Below the pieces are notes generated by a model. The model ran no database searches. It was not told the origin of the DNA and saw only the letters and a list, made by a program, of their open reading frames with translations. Both the position numbers and the translations under genes were made by a program. Below, piece after piece: positions 19,556 through 28,979 of a DNA stretch of 64,000 bases. Source of the stretch: Campylobacter coli LMG 9860 (GTDB lineage: Bacteria; Campylobacterota; Campylobacteria; Campylobacterales; Campylobacteraceae); NCBI RefSeq assembly GCF_000254135.1, contig NZ_AINS01000039.1:1-64000 (forward strand). The letters run 5' to 3'. Numbering within the stretch: position 1 is the stretch's first letter; every line of letters starts with the position of its first letter.

Positions 19556-21238
19556 ATGGATTTTAAAAATATGCTTCACCAAATTGGACAGCTTTATCAA
19601 AATTTGACTCGAAAGCAACGTATAGTTATCGCAGCTTCTATCGTTGTGGTTGTTGGATTTTTGGTATTTTTGGCACTATTTCGTGGAAGTGGCAGTGGTG
19701 CTAATAATGGCTATGCTGTTTTAGTTGATAATGTTGATCCAAGTTCTTCTGCAGCTATTGTAGCTAAACTTGAACAAAATAATGTACCTTATATACTAGA
19801 AAGCGAAAGTAAAATTTTAGTTCCACAAGATCAGGTATATCGTCAAAGAATGTTTATCGCTAGCGAAGGATTGATAAAAGATAGTCGCGTGGGTTTTGAA
19901 GCTTTTGATACGCAAAGTTTTGGAGCTACAAATGAAGAACAAAGAGTAAAGTATCAAAGAGCTATAGAAGGAGAGCTTGCAAGAACGATTGAAACTCTAG
20001 AGCCTATACGCAGTGCGGTAGTGCATATAGCCTTTCCAAAAGACAGTGTTTTTACCGAAAGACAAATTCCTCCTACAGCTTCAGTCGTTGTAAATGTGCG
20101 CGAGGGATTAAAACTTACTAGAAAACAAATCGATGGGATTAAAAATATAGTTTCAGCTGCTATTCCGAAATTAACCAAAGAAAATGTAAGAATTAGTGAT
20201 CAAAGTGGTGTGCCTTTAGATGAGCAAGAAGCTTATGAAGATGATTTGGTTCGTGCTCAAATTAAATATAAAAGCGATCAAGAAAGAGCTTTAGAAGATA
20301 AAATCATAGAAACCCTAGCTCCTTATGCAGGAGGCACAGATAAAGTAAGGGTAAGTGTCAATATAGATTTTGACTTTTCTAAGCAAGAATCCCAAAGTGA
20401 AATTTATGATCCAAACCCTATAGTTCGAAGTGAGCAAACTCTTAATGAAGAAAGAACAGGCAGAAAAGAGCCTGAAATTCAAGGTGTGCCAGGTGCGGTT
20501 TCAAATATAGGTCCAGTAGAAGGACTTGATAATAAAGGACAAATTGATACCTATAAGAAAAATCAAGTTACTACAAACAATGAGCTTTCAAAAACTATAA
20601 CAAATACAAAAAAACAATTTGCAACCGTTGTGCGTACTTCAGCAGCAGTAACAATAGATGGAAAATATCAAGATGTTGTGGATGAAAATGGAGATGTAAA
20701 AAGTGAATATGTTCCTTTAAGTAAAGAAGAGCTTGCAAGTGTAGAAAGCATAGTTAAAAATACTATTAATTATAGTGCTAATAGAGGGGATAGTGTAGTC
20801 GTGCAGAATTTACCTTTCCATCGTGAGTCTATTAGAGTAGAAAGCAAGGTTAAAACTTTCTATGGCCGTTTTATCGAGCCATTTATCCCACCGGTTAAAT
20901 ATATTATTGCGGCTATTTTGCTTTTTATTTTTTACAAAAAAGTTATTGCTCCATTTACGCAAAAAATGCTTGAAGATGTTGCAGCACAAGAGGAAGTGCA
21001 GCAAGGTCCAAATGCTGTTTTAGATGATGCTGAGGATGCGTTAGAGAAATTTAATGCAGCTAGGAAAAAGGTTGAAGAGCAGCTTGGTTTTGGGGAGAAT
21101 TTCAATGAGGATTCTATCCAATATGAAGTTTTACTTGAAAAATTAAGAGGCTTAGTAAGTGATAAAAGCGAAGAAATTGCAGCACTTTTGCAAAACTTAA
21201 TCCAAAATGATACCGAATTCGGCGAAAAGGATATGTGA
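19556..21238 (+). CDS. fliF: Flagellar MS-ring protein FliF
   Basis: Forms the membrane-supramembrane ring on which rotor and export apparatus assemble. The 560-residue protein has an N-terminal membrane helix near 25-45, a periplasmic YscJ/FliF domain with ring-building motifs (residues about 50-230), a less conserved loop rich in charged residues near 300-360, a second helix near 445-465, and a C-terminal tail that binds FliG. It heads a fliF-fliG-fliH cluster, overlapping fliG by 1 bp. Confidence 0.96.
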   Translation: MDFKNMLHQIGQLYQNLTRKQRIVIAASIVVVVGFLVFLALFRGSGSGANNGYAVLVDNVDPSSSAAIVAKLEQNNVPYILESESKILVPQDQVYRQRMFIASEGLIKDSRVGFEAFDTQSFGATNEEQRVKYQRAIEGELARTIETLEPIRSAVVHIAFPKDSVFTERQIPPTASVVVNVREGLKLTRKQIDGIKNIVSAAIPKLTKENVRISDQSGVPLDEQEAYEDDLVRAQIKYKSDQERALEDKIIETLAPYAGGTDKVRVSVNIDFDFSKQESQSEIYDPNPIVRSEQTLNEERTGRKEPEIQGVPGAVSNIGPVEGLDNKGQIDTYKKNQVTTNNELSKTITNTKKQFATVVRTSAAVTIDGKYQDVVDENGDVKSEYVPLSKEELASVESIVKNTINYSANRGDSVVVQNLPFHRESIRVESKVKTFYGRFIEPFIPPVKYIIAAILLFIFYKKVIAPFTQKMLEDVAAQEEVQQGPNAVLDDAEDALEKFNAARKKVEEQLGFGENFNEDSIQYEVLLEKLRGLVSDKSEEIAALLQNLIQNDTEFGEKDM

Positions 21239-22266
21239 TGATAAAACTTAGCGAAGAACAAAAAATGCTCTATGATGATTTATCGATGCCTGAAAAGGTA
21301 GCGATATTTCTCATACAACTTGGCGAGGATGCAACGACTTCAGTTTTTTCACATATGGAAATTGATGTTATTACCGAAATTTCACGCTATATTGCTATGG
21401 CAAAAAATGTTGACCGCGCTGTAGCTACTGCGGTTTTGGAAGAATTTTATACCCTGCTTCAATCTAATCAATACATTAAAAGCGGTGGTTTGGAATACGC
21501 TAAAGAAATACTTTTCCGTACTTTTGGTCCAGAAATTGCCAATAAAATTCTTGAAAAACTTACCAAAAGTATGGAGAATAACCAAAACTTTGCTTATTTG
21601 GCTCAGATTAAACCTCAACAACTTGCTGACTTCATCACTAAGGAACACCCGCAAACCATTGCACTTATTTTAGCTCATATGGATTCAATTCATGCGGCAG
21701 AAACTTTAGAGTATTTTAGTGATGAGTTAAGAGCTGAGGTTGTTATAAGAATGGCAAATCTAGGTGATATTTCTCCAAGTATCATTAAAAGAGTGTCTGC
21801 AGTACTTGAAAGCAAACTCGAAAGTCTTACTTCTTATAAGGTTGAAGTGGGAGGCCCAAGAGCAGTTGCAGAAGTACTTAATCGCTTAGGACAAAAAGCA
21901 AGCAAATCTACCATTACTTACATCGAACAAAGCGATGAACGTTTGGCTGAAACGATTAAAGAATTGATGTTTACTTTTGATGATATACAAAAACTTAGCA
22001 CTCAAGCTATAAGAGAAATTTTAAAAGTTGCAGATAAGCGCGATTTAATGATAGGTTTAAAGGGTGCAAGCGAAGAATTAAAGCAAAAATTCTTAGCCAA
22101 TATGTCTACGCGTGCAAGTGAAGCCTTCCTTGAAGAAATGGGCTTTTTGGGTGCTGTGCGTGTTAAAGATGTTGAAGATGCCCAAAGAAAAGTGGTTGAA
22201 GTGGTGCAAAAACTTGCAGAGCAAGGACTTGTACAAACAGGCGATGCTGATGAAATGATAGAGTAG
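21238..22266 (+). CDS. fliG: Flagellar motor switch protein FliG
   Basis: Rotor protein of the C-ring that contacts MotA and sets rotation direction. The 342-residue sequence has the EHPQTIALILAHM middle-domain motif near 127-139 and a C-terminal torque domain with the charged segment LMIGLKGASEELKQKFLANMSTRA (shown in part by GLKGASEELKQKFL). A GTG at 21235 is in frame, but the ATG at 21238 has the better 7-base spacing from AAGG and overlaps the fliF stop as TGATG. Confidence 0.96.
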   Translation: MIKLSEEQKMLYDDLSMPEKVAIFLIQLGEDATTSVFSHMEIDVITEISRYIAMAKNVDRAVATAVLEEFYTLLQSNQYIKSGGLEYAKEILFRTFGPEIANKILEKLTKSMENNQNFAYLAQIKPQQLADFITKEHPQTIALILAHMDSIHAAETLEYFSDELRAEVVIRMANLGDISPSIIKRVSAVLESKLESLTSYKVEVGGPRAVAEVLNRLGQKASKSTITYIEQSDERLAETIKELMFTFDDIQKLSTQAIREILKVADKRDLMIGLKGASEELKQKFLANMSTRASEAFLEEMGFLGAVRVKDVEDAQRKVVEVVQKLAEQGLVQTGDADEMIE

Positions 22267-22273
22267 GTGAGTG

Positions 22274-23104
22274 ATGGTTAATCGTAGTAATGTTATTTCA
22301 GGAGGAACTTCTGATCAACATGTTGTTGAAGGATATCGTTTTAAGGTAATTTCAGAATTTGATAACCATGCAGAAGAGAAGCAGCATTCACAGATTTCAA
22401 ATGAAGAAAATATAACTACATCTTCAAAAGATGAAAGTCCTGTCGAAGAAAGTCAAACCCCCGCACCCTCTCAAGTAGTACAAGAGGTGCAAACTCCTGC
22501 ATTTCAACCTAGTTTTGTTGAGGATTTGCTTAAAAAAACAGATGAAATGTCAAGCAATATCATTAAGCTTCAAATGCAAATTGAAAGTCAAGAAAATGAG
22601 TTTAATAACCGCTTAAATTCAGAGCTTGAAAGCGCTAAGGAAAAATTTTCTAAAGAGGGTTATGAACAGGCTAGAGCTGAATTTGAAAAAGAATTAAATG
22701 ACTTGCGCGATAAGTATTTAAAAAGTGTTTCAAAGTTAGAAGAAGCTTGTGTAAATCTTAATGCTTTTATTGAAAAAAATGAAAAAGAACTTGCTGATAC
22801 AGCTATAGATATTGCCAAAGAGGTTATTTTAAAAGAGCTTGAAAATAACTCAAGCAAAATTGCTTATGCTTTAGCTAAAGATCTCATCAATGAGCTTAAA
22901 GGAGCAGGTTCTATTGAAATAAAAGTAAATTCTATAGATTATAATTATCTAAAAGAGCATTTTAGTGAGAATTCTCATATTAAAATCACTCTTGATGATG
23001 CTATTAGCAAGGGTAGTGTTATCATTTTAAGCGATAGTGGCAATATAGAATCCAATTTGAATGCGCGTCTTATTAAAATCAAAAAAATGGTTAATAATGA
23101 ATGA
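22274..23104 (+). CDS. fliH: Flagellar export apparatus protein FliH
   Basis: Regulator of the export ATPase FliI. The first 100 residues are polar and low in complexity (many Ser, Glu, Gln, Pro), residues 100-190 form a long alanine/glutamate-rich coiled coil, and the C-terminal part (DTAIDIAKEVILKELENNS) is the FliH/YscL domain. The 276-residue length is normal for Campylobacter. I prefer ATG at 22274 over the in-frame GTG at 22271. It follows fliG by 7 bp and overlaps dxs by 8 bp. Confidence 0.9.
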   Translation: MVNRSNVISGGTSDQHVVEGYRFKVISEFDNHAEEKQHSQISNEENITTSSKDESPVEESQTPAPSQVVQEVQTPAFQPSFVEDLLKKTDEMSSNIIKLQMQIESQENEFNNRLNSELESAKEKFSKEGYEQARAEFEKELNDLRDKYLKSVSKLEEACVNLNAFIEKNEKELADTAIDIAKEVILKELENNSSKIAYALAKDLINELKGAGSIEIKVNSIDYNYLKEHFSENSHIKITLDDAISKGSVIILSDSGNIESNLNARLIKIKKMVNNE

Positions 23105-24974
23105 AATAATTAAAAAAGATTATCAATTTGCTTATACTAAAGAAGAGTTAGAAAAGCTAAATTTAACCCAGCTTGAAGATTTAGCGGCTCGCATTAGAGA
23201 AAAAATTATTGATGTAGTAAGTAAAAATGGAGGGCATTTAAGCTCCAATTTGGGAGCAGTTGAGCTTACTATAGCTATGCACACGGTATTTGATAATGGG
23301 ATAGATCCTCTTATATTTGATGTATCCCATCAATCTTACACACATAAGCTTTTAAGTGGAAAAGAAAATGTTTTTGAGTCTTTGCGCCAATTTGGTGGGC
23401 TTAGTGGGTATACCAAGCCTAATGATGGGGATTATTTTGTAGCAGGACACTCAAGTACTTCTATTTCTTTAGCTGTAGGAGCCTGTAAGGCCATAGCACT
23501 AAAAGGCGAAAAACGCACTCCTGTAGCTTTGATAGGCGATGGAGCTCTAAGTGCAGGTATGGCTTATGAGGCCTTGAATGAATTAGGAGATTCTAAATTT
23601 CCTTGTGTAGTTATCTTAAATGATAATGAAATGAGTATTTCAAAACCCATAGGTGCAATTTCAAAATACCTCTCTCAAGCCATGGCAACGCAGTTTTATC
23701 AAAATTTCAAAAAACGCGTGGCTAAAATGTTAGATGCATTACCTGATTCTGCTACTTATATGGCTAAGCGTTTTGAAGAAAGCTTTAAATTAATAACCCC
23801 AGGACTCTTATTTGAAGAATTGGGTCTTGAATATATAGGACCTATTGATGGACATAATTTAAGTGAGGTTATTTCTGCATTAAAACAAGCAAAGGCTATG
23901 CAAAAACCTTGTATTGTTCATGCGCAAACTTTAAAAGGAAAAGGTTATAGTTTAGCCGAAGGAAAAAATGCTAAATGGCATGGGGTCAGTGCTTTTGATG
24001 TAGATAGTGGAGAGAGTATTAAAAAGCCTGATGCTAAAAATTCTGCAACAGAAATTTTTTCTAAGGCATTGTTTGATTTGGCTACAAAATATAAAAATAT
24101 AGTCGGTATCACTGCTGCTATGCCAAGTGGAACAGGACTTGAAAAGCTTATAGAGCATTATCCTGATCGTTTTTGGGATGTGGGTATTGCTGAGCAGCAC
24201 GCTGTTACTTCTATGGCGGCTATGGCTAAAGAAGGATTTAAACCTTTTATTGCTATATACAGCACTTTTTTACAACGCGCTTACGATCAAGTTATCCATG
24301 ATTGTGCGATTATGAATTTAAATGTGGTTTTTGCTATGGATAGGGCAGGTATAGTAGGAGAAGATGGAGAAACCCACCAAGGAGCTTTTGATGTAAGTTT
24401 TTTAGCTCCCTTGCCTAATTTAACCCTTATAGCTCCAAGAGATGAGCTTATGATGAAAAATATTATGGAGTATGCTTATACCCATGAGGGATGTTTGGCT
24501 TTTCGTTATCCTAGAGGATCTTTTATTTTAGATGAGGAATTTAACCCTACCAAGATAGAACTTGGAAAGGCGCAATGGCTTGTAAAAAATCAAAGCAATA
24601 TCGCTTTTTTAGGTTATGGACAAGGGGTGGGTAAGGCTTGGAAGGTTTTAAGAAAATTGCAAGATGAGGGGCAAAATGCTAATTTGATTGATTTGATTTT
24701 TGCTAAACCCTTAGATAAACTACTTTTAAAAGAGTTAGCAAAACAGAGTCAAATTTGGTTTGTTTTTAGCGAAAATGCAAGAATAGGTGGCGTAGCGAGT
24801 TTATTAGAGAGCTTTGTACAGAAGAATGATTTAAAAATTAAAATTGTTTCTTTTGAATATGAAGATAGTTTTATTGAGCACGGCAAAACCAATGAAGTAG
24901 AAAAAGCTTTAAAACTTGACATTGATAGTTTGGTGCAAAGGGTAAAAATAAATTGGGTCGATAACATCCTTTAA
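23097..24974 (+). CDS. dxs: 1-deoxy-D-xylulose-5-phosphate synthase
   Basis: Thiamine-diphosphate enzyme opening the MEP isoprenoid pathway. HLSSNLGAVELTIA near 45-58, the ThDP/Mg motif GDGALSAGMAYEALN...NDNEMSIS near 145-185, GPIDGHNL near 255, and the transketolase-like second half with AEQHAVTSMAAMA near 370 are all present. The start at 23097 gives 625 residues; an upstream frame extension from 23061 only overlaps fliH further. Placement in the flagellar operon is common in Campylobacter and probably incidental. Confidence 0.95.
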   Translation: MNEIIKKDYQFAYTKEELEKLNLTQLEDLAARIREKIIDVVSKNGGHLSSNLGAVELTIAMHTVFDNGIDPLIFDVSHQSYTHKLLSGKENVFESLRQFGGLSGYTKPNDGDYFVAGHSSTSISLAVGACKAIALKGEKRTPVALIGDGALSAGMAYEALNELGDSKFPCVVILNDNEMSISKPIGAISKYLSQAMATQFYQNFKKRVAKMLDALPDSATYMAKRFEESFKLITPGLLFEELGLEYIGPIDGHNLSEVISALKQAKAMQKPCIVHAQTLKGKGYSLAEGKNAKWHGVSAFDVDSGESIKKPDAKNSATEIFSKALFDLATKYKNIVGITAAMPSGTGLEKLIEHYPDRFWDVGIAEQHAVTSMAAMAKEGFKPFIAIYSTFLQRAYDQVIHDCAIMNLNVVFAMDRAGIVGEDGETHQGAFDVSFLAPLPNLTLIAPRDELMMKNIMEYAYTHEGCLAFRYPRGSFILDEEFNPTKIELGKAQWLVKNQSNIAFLGYGQGVGKAWKVLRKLQDEGQNANLIDLIFAKPLDKLLLKELAKQSQIWFVFSENARIGGVASLLESFVQKNDLKIKIVSFEYEDSFIEHGKTNEVEKALKLDIDSLVQRVKINWVDNIL

Positions 24975-25081
24975 ATTTGAACCAAAACAACAAAAAAATG
25001 TTTAAAATTTCATAGCTTCTTATTATCTAATAAAAAATATCATTTGATATAAACTTTTTTTAATAAAAAATTTATTATTAT

Positions 25082-25103
25082 TCCTAGTTAAAAAGAACTA
25101 GGA
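25082..25103 (+). promoter_or_regulatory. Inverted repeat covering the perR ribosome binding site
   Basis: TCCTAGTT (25082-25089) and AACTAGGA (25096-25103) are perfect complements separated by AAAAAG. The AGGA of the right arm is the ribosome binding site, 7 bases before the perR ATG at 25111. In RNA this 8-bp stem would hide the site; in DNA it could be a dimer operator. A GATATAAAC sequence near 25046-25054 is a possible -10 region. Confidence 0.6.
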
Positions 25104-25110
25104 TAAAAGA

Positions 25111-25521
25111 ATGGAATTGTTACAAATACTTAAAAAACATGAATTGAAGGCAACCCCACAAAGATTGTGTGTTTTAAAAATTTTAAAAAGACATGAACAT
25201 CCAAATATCGAAGAGCTTTATGAGGAAATCAAAAAAGAATACCCTTCCATTTCTCTTGCTACAGTTTATAAAAATCTTAACACTTTACAAGAACAAGGCT
25301 TAGTTGTAGAAATCAATGTAGCAAATCAAAAAACTTGTTATGATATCTATGAAGAAAGACATATACATATAATTTGCAACAAATGTGGCAATATCGAAGA
25401 TATGAGTTTTCAAGATGCTGAACTTGATGAATATCAAGAAAAATTAGAGAAAAAAATGGGAAATATCATCGATCATTTAGCAGTTTGTGCTCATGTTAGC
25501 ACTTGTAAAAAGTGCCATTAA
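25111..25521 (+). CDS. perR: Peroxide stress regulator PerR (Fur family)
   Basis: Metal-dependent repressor sensing hydrogen peroxide by oxidation of metal-binding histidines. The 136-residue protein has a winged helix (ATPQRLCVLKIL, SLATVYKNLNTL), the metal site HIHIICNKCG, and two structural zinc cysteine pairs, C89/C92 and C132/C135. In Campylobacter, PerR represses katA and ahpC, the latter present in this window. It is a single gene, with an SD-covering inverted repeat just ahead of it suggesting extra control. Confidence 0.92.
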   Translation: MELLQILKKHELKATPQRLCVLKILKRHEHPNIEELYEEIKKEYPSISLATVYKNLNTLQEQGLVVEINVANQKTCYDIYEERHIHIICNKCGNIEDMSFQDAELDEYQEKLEKKMGNIIDHLAVCAHVSTCKKCH

Positions 25522-25566
25522 GCAAAATAAAGTTAAAATAACCCAAAGAATTTAAGGGTTATTTTA

Positions 25567-26769
25567 ATGGTTCATGAAATTCAGAAGACTTTTTTACTTC
25601 CTGATGCTACTCTTTTAGAAAAATTACAAAAAGATGGAATTGTTTTTGAAATTTATGAAATTGAAACATTCTATACTAAGATAACATATTTTTATGATGT
25701 AAAATTTCAAAATTTAAATGGAAATTTTTATAAAATAACCCGATTAAATAACCCGATTTTAGAGCAAAATCAAGAAGAAAAGATTTCTAAAAAGGATTAT
25801 GAAAAAGCCCGTAAAAAACTCATAGAAAAAAGCATCAAGAAAAAACGCTATGAATTTAAACTTTGTTCTTTTAAAAGCTTTATTGATGTATATGAAGATC
25901 TTAATCTATATGTTTTAAAGGTTTTTTTTCCGACTTTAGAGATAGCAAATCTTTTTATACTGCCTAAAGAATTTAGAATTCAAAGAGAGCTTTGTGGAGT
26001 TTTGGATTCTAAAAATATAATACTTTATGGTTTTAATAATTTAGAGATAGACATAGAAAAATGTTTTAAAATTATAGAAAAAAATCAAAACTTTACCCTA
26101 GATTTTCCAAGTTCTATTTTAGCTTTTGATGGATATAGAATTTCCTTATTTTATCTATTTAGAAAATTAAAATTATATTGGAATTTAGCTTTAGAAAACC
26201 GACAAAGAGAGGTTTTTTGTGAATTTTTTTCTTATGCGAGAAAGATTTACATTATCTTAATGAGTACAGAAGAAATTTTTGATGAGGAGTTAAATAAAAA
26301 TTTAGCTCTTAGATTCAAAGACTTAGTGAAAAAATCTCATTGTATTTTGGCAAATAATGAACTAGGTGAAAATCTACTTTTATTTTTAAGTGGCGAAGAA
26401 TTGCAAAATTTATTGAGTGATTTTGATTTTTTTATCAAAGAAGATTCATTCTATAAGAGCGAGCAAGAAAAATATTTTTTTAAGCAAATGATTGCCATGC
26501 AGTTAAGAAAAAGACTTGTATTGTTTAAGAAAAATTTATTGAAAAATTTTGAAATCGAAACTTTTGAAGAAAATTTTTTAGGACTCTCAGTTTTTTTAGA
26601 ATATTTTCATAATTTATATAATTTGAAAATTTTGAGCAAACTATATAATAAATATTTTATTTGCGATCTTGAAAAAAAGACGCTTTTAAAATTAACCAAG
26701 AAAAAAGAAAAACTTGGAAAATTAATCCATAAAGCAAGTAAGAAATTGAAAATTTATAAAGGATATTAA
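25567..26769 (+). CDS. CYTH-CHAD-like protein (degenerate, function unknown)
   Basis: Usually listed as hypothetical. The first 170 residues look like a diverged CYTH domain: the start HEIQKTFLLP resembles EIERKFLL, and YEDLNLYVLKVFF...EIANLFILPKEF resembles the later CYTH strands ending in a P-x-x-(L/F)G-x-E region. The rest (about 195-395) is helical, basic and CHAD-like. The ExExK signature is degraded here to E4-I-Q6-K-T8, so triphosphatase chemistry is unlikely. CHAD domains bind polyphosphate. It lies between perR and ubiE, overlapping ubiE by 1 base. The domain call is by eye and moderate. Confidence 0.5.
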   Translation: MVHEIQKTFLLPDATLLEKLQKDGIVFEIYEIETFYTKITYFYDVKFQNLNGNFYKITRLNNPILEQNQEEKISKKDYEKARKKLIEKSIKKKRYEFKLCSFKSFIDVYEDLNLYVLKVFFPTLEIANLFILPKEFRIQRELCGVLDSKNIILYGFNNLEIDIEKCFKIIEKNQNFTLDFPSSILAFDGYRISLFYLFRKLKLYWNLALENRQREVFCEFFSYARKIYIILMSTEEIFDEELNKNLALRFKDLVKKSHCILANNELGENLLLFLSGEELQNLLSDFDFFIKEDSFYKSEQEKYFFKQMIAMQLRKRLVLFKKNLLKNFEIETFEENFLGLSVFLEYFHNLYNLKILSKLYNKYFICDLEKKTLLKLTKKKEKLGKLIHKASKKLKIYKGY

Positions 26770-27476
26770 TGCAAAAGCAAGATAAAATCATAAAAATGTT
26801 TAATGAAATAGCTCCGACCTATGATAAGGCTAATAGAATTTTGAGTTTTGGTGTTGATGTAAGTTGGCGTAAATTTGCTTGTAAAAGAGTTTTAAAGCTT
26901 TACCAAAAGGATAATTTAAACATAGTTGACGTGGCTTGTGGCACAGGAGATATGATAGAAATTTGGCAAGAAAGTGCGAAAAAATTAAATAAAAATATAG
27001 CCCACATCAAAGGTATTGATCCAAGTGAGGGTATGTTAAATATAGCAAAACAAAAATTCCCAAATATCGAATTTATAGAAGCTGGAGCGCAAGAATTGCC
27101 TTTGCAAAGTGAAAGTGTTGATATCGTAAGTATAAGCTATGGGATACGCAATGTAGTGGAGAGAGAAAAAGCCTTGAGAGAATTTTCAAGAGTGCTTAAA
27201 CAAGATGGAATTTTTGTAGTTTTAGAATTTACTAAAAGAGAAAAAGGAGGTTTTGTAGCCTCTTGTAGGGATTTTTATCTTAAAAATATTTTACCAAGCT
27301 TGGGAGGAATGATAAGCAAAAATAAAAGTGCATACGAATACTTGCCTAATTCTATAGAAGGTTTTTTAAGTAAAGAGGAATTTATCGCCGAACTTAAACA
27401 GGTAGGTTTTGAAATGCTTGAATTTAAAAGTTTTAGTTTCGGCGTAAGTTCTATGTTTATAGCTAAGAAAGTCTAA
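26769..27476 (+). CDS. ubiE: Demethylmenaquinone methyltransferase UbiE/MenG
   Basis: SAM-dependent C-methylation at the last step of menaquinone synthesis. The 235-residue enzyme has FNEIAPTYDKANRILSFGVDVSWRK near the start, SAM motif I VDVACGTGDM near 54-63, and the UbiE signature SISYGIRNVVEREKALREFSRVLKQDG near 117-143 (SYGIRN core). It starts one base into the previous stop. Its last codons lie in a perfect 17-bp inverted repeat shared with the convergent tctA. Confidence 0.95.
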   Translation: MQKQDKIIKMFNEIAPTYDKANRILSFGVDVSWRKFACKRVLKLYQKDNLNIVDVACGTGDMIEIWQESAKKLNKNIAHIKGIDPSEGMLNIAKQKFPNIEFIEAGAQELPLQSESVDIVSISYGIRNVVEREKALREFSRVLKQDGIFVVLEFTKREKGGFVASCRDFYLKNILPSLGGMISKNKSAYEYLPNSIEGFLSKEEFIAELKQVGFEMLEFKSFSFGVSSMFIAKKV

Positions 27477-27500
27477 AATTTAGACTTTCTTAGCTTTTTT
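27461..27500 (+). terminator. Palindromic terminator shared by ubiE and tctA ends
   Basis: AGCTAAGAAAGTCTAAA (27461-27477) and its exact complement (27479-27495) are separated by a single base, followed on the plus strand by T runs at 27495-27500. It fits an intrinsic terminator for ubiE. Both stop codons (ubiE 27474-27476, tctA 27473-27475 on the other strand) lie inside the left arm, so both proteins end in the same 17-bp sequence read in opposite directions. Confidence 0.8.
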
Positions 27501-28966
27501 ATTAAAAGGGGTATTAGTATAATTAGCACAGCTCCTATCAGTAAACTTTGAGCTATGATCCCACTCCAAAGTATTGAAAAATCTCCATTGCTGATAGATA
27601 AAGCTCTTCTTAGATTGGTTTCTAATTGTTCTCCTAATACAAAACCGAGTATAAGTGGAGCCATTGGAAATTCAAGTTTTCTTAAAAAATAGCCTAAAAT
27701 ACCAATAATTAAGATTAAAATGATATCAAAATCAGTACTATTGATAGAATAAACACCTATAATTGAAACAATTGCTATAATTGGAGCCAAGCTCCACATA
27801 GGTATGCTTAAAATTTTTACGAAAATTCCTACCAAGGGCAAATTCATTAAAAGTAAAATTACATTTGCAAATAACAAGGAAGCTATAAGTCCCCACACTA
27901 TATTTACTTGATCAGTAAACATTGTAGGACCTGGAGTAATATTATAAAGTGTTAATGCGCCCATCATAACCGCAGTTGTTCCTGAACCTGGAAGACCAAG
28001 TGTTAACATTGGGATAAAAGAACCACAGGCTGAAGCATTATTAGCTGCTTCAGGGGCTGCCACACCTTTTAAATCTCCTTGGCCGAATTTACCCTTTTCA
28101 CCGGCTATTTTTTTCTCACTCATATAAGTAATGGCACTAGCTATAGTTGCTCCAGCACCCGGTAAAACTCCTACAAAAAATCCTATAATAGAGGATCTTA
28201 TAATGGTCCAAAAGCAAAAGAAGAATTCTTTGATATTTACCAAAATCTTACCTGTTTTATTGATGATGTTTTGACTTGTTTGAGTATGCTCTAACATTAG
28301 AAAAATTTCACTAACAGAAAAAAGTCCCATTACTAAAACAACAAAAGAAATTCCATCATATAAATGTGGACTATCAAAAGTAAAGCGATAAACACCTGTA
28401 TTTCCATCTATACCTATAGTGGTTAAAAAAAGTCCTATCAAAGCTGATAGAAAAGATCTTATAGGTTTTTGGGCTAACATACTTCCTAAAGTTGCTAAAC
28501 CAAAGACAATAAGAGCAAAATATTCAGCAGGACCAAATTTTAACGACCATTGTGCAATAAGTGGAGCAAAAAGTATAATACCGCAAATTGCTATAAATGA
28601 ACCAATAAAAGAACTAAGAGCTGAGATGCTAAGAGCTTTTCCTGCTTGACCTTTTTTAGCCAAAGGATGTCCATCTAAGGTTGTCATAATAGCTGCTGCA
28701 TCTCCGGGTATTCCAAGTAGTATGGAAGAAATTCTACCTCCATATTCACAACCCATATAAACCGTTGCAAGTAAAATAATTGCGGATTCTGCAGGTAAAT
28801 TCATTGCAAAAGCTAGAGGAAGTAAAATGGCTACTCCATTAATGGGTCCAAGTCCTGGAAGCATACCTACAATAGTACCTATAAAACAACCGATTAAGGC
28901 TATAAGAATATTATAAGGATCTAAGGCTATGCTAAATCCTTGCATTAAATACATCCAAGTATCCAT
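27473..28966 (-). CDS. tctA: Tripartite tricarboxylate transporter, large permease TctA
   Basis: Large inner-membrane permease of a TTT-family importer, 497 residues with about twelve hydrophobic segments. The family glycine motif is [22 protein letters not shown] near 30-51, repeated in variant form as [21 protein letters not shown] near 262-282. It works with TctB and the periplasmic TctC. The substrate may be citrate or another di/tricarboxylate. I do not recall the genes at this spot in the NCTC 11168 order, so the operon is a likely insertion between ubiE and xseA. Confidence 0.92.
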   Translation of the reverse strand: MDTWMYLMQGFSIALDPYNILIALIGCFIGTIVGMLPGLGPINGVAILLPLAFAMNLPAESAIILLATVYMGCEYGGRISSILLGIPGDAAAIMTTLDGHPLAKKGQAGKALSISALSSFIGSFIAICGIILFAPLIAQWSLKFGPAEYFALIVFGLATLGSMLAQKPIRSFLSALIGLFLTTIGIDGNTGVYRFTFDSPHLYDGISFVVLVMGLFSVSEIFLMLEHTQTSQNIINKTGKILVNIKEFFFCFWTIIRSSIIGFFVGVLPGAGATIASAITYMSEKKIAGEKGKFGQGDLKGVAAPEAANNASACGSFIPMLTLGLPGSGTTAVMMGALTLYNITPGPTMFTDQVNIVWGLIASLLFANVILLLMNLPLVGIFVKILSIPMWSLAPIIAIVSIIGVYSINSTDFDIILILIIGILGYFLRKLEFPMAPLILGFVLGEQLETNLRRALSISNGDFSILWSGIIAQSLLIGAVLIILIPLLIKKLRKSKF

Positions 28967-28979
28967 AAATTTCCTTTAA

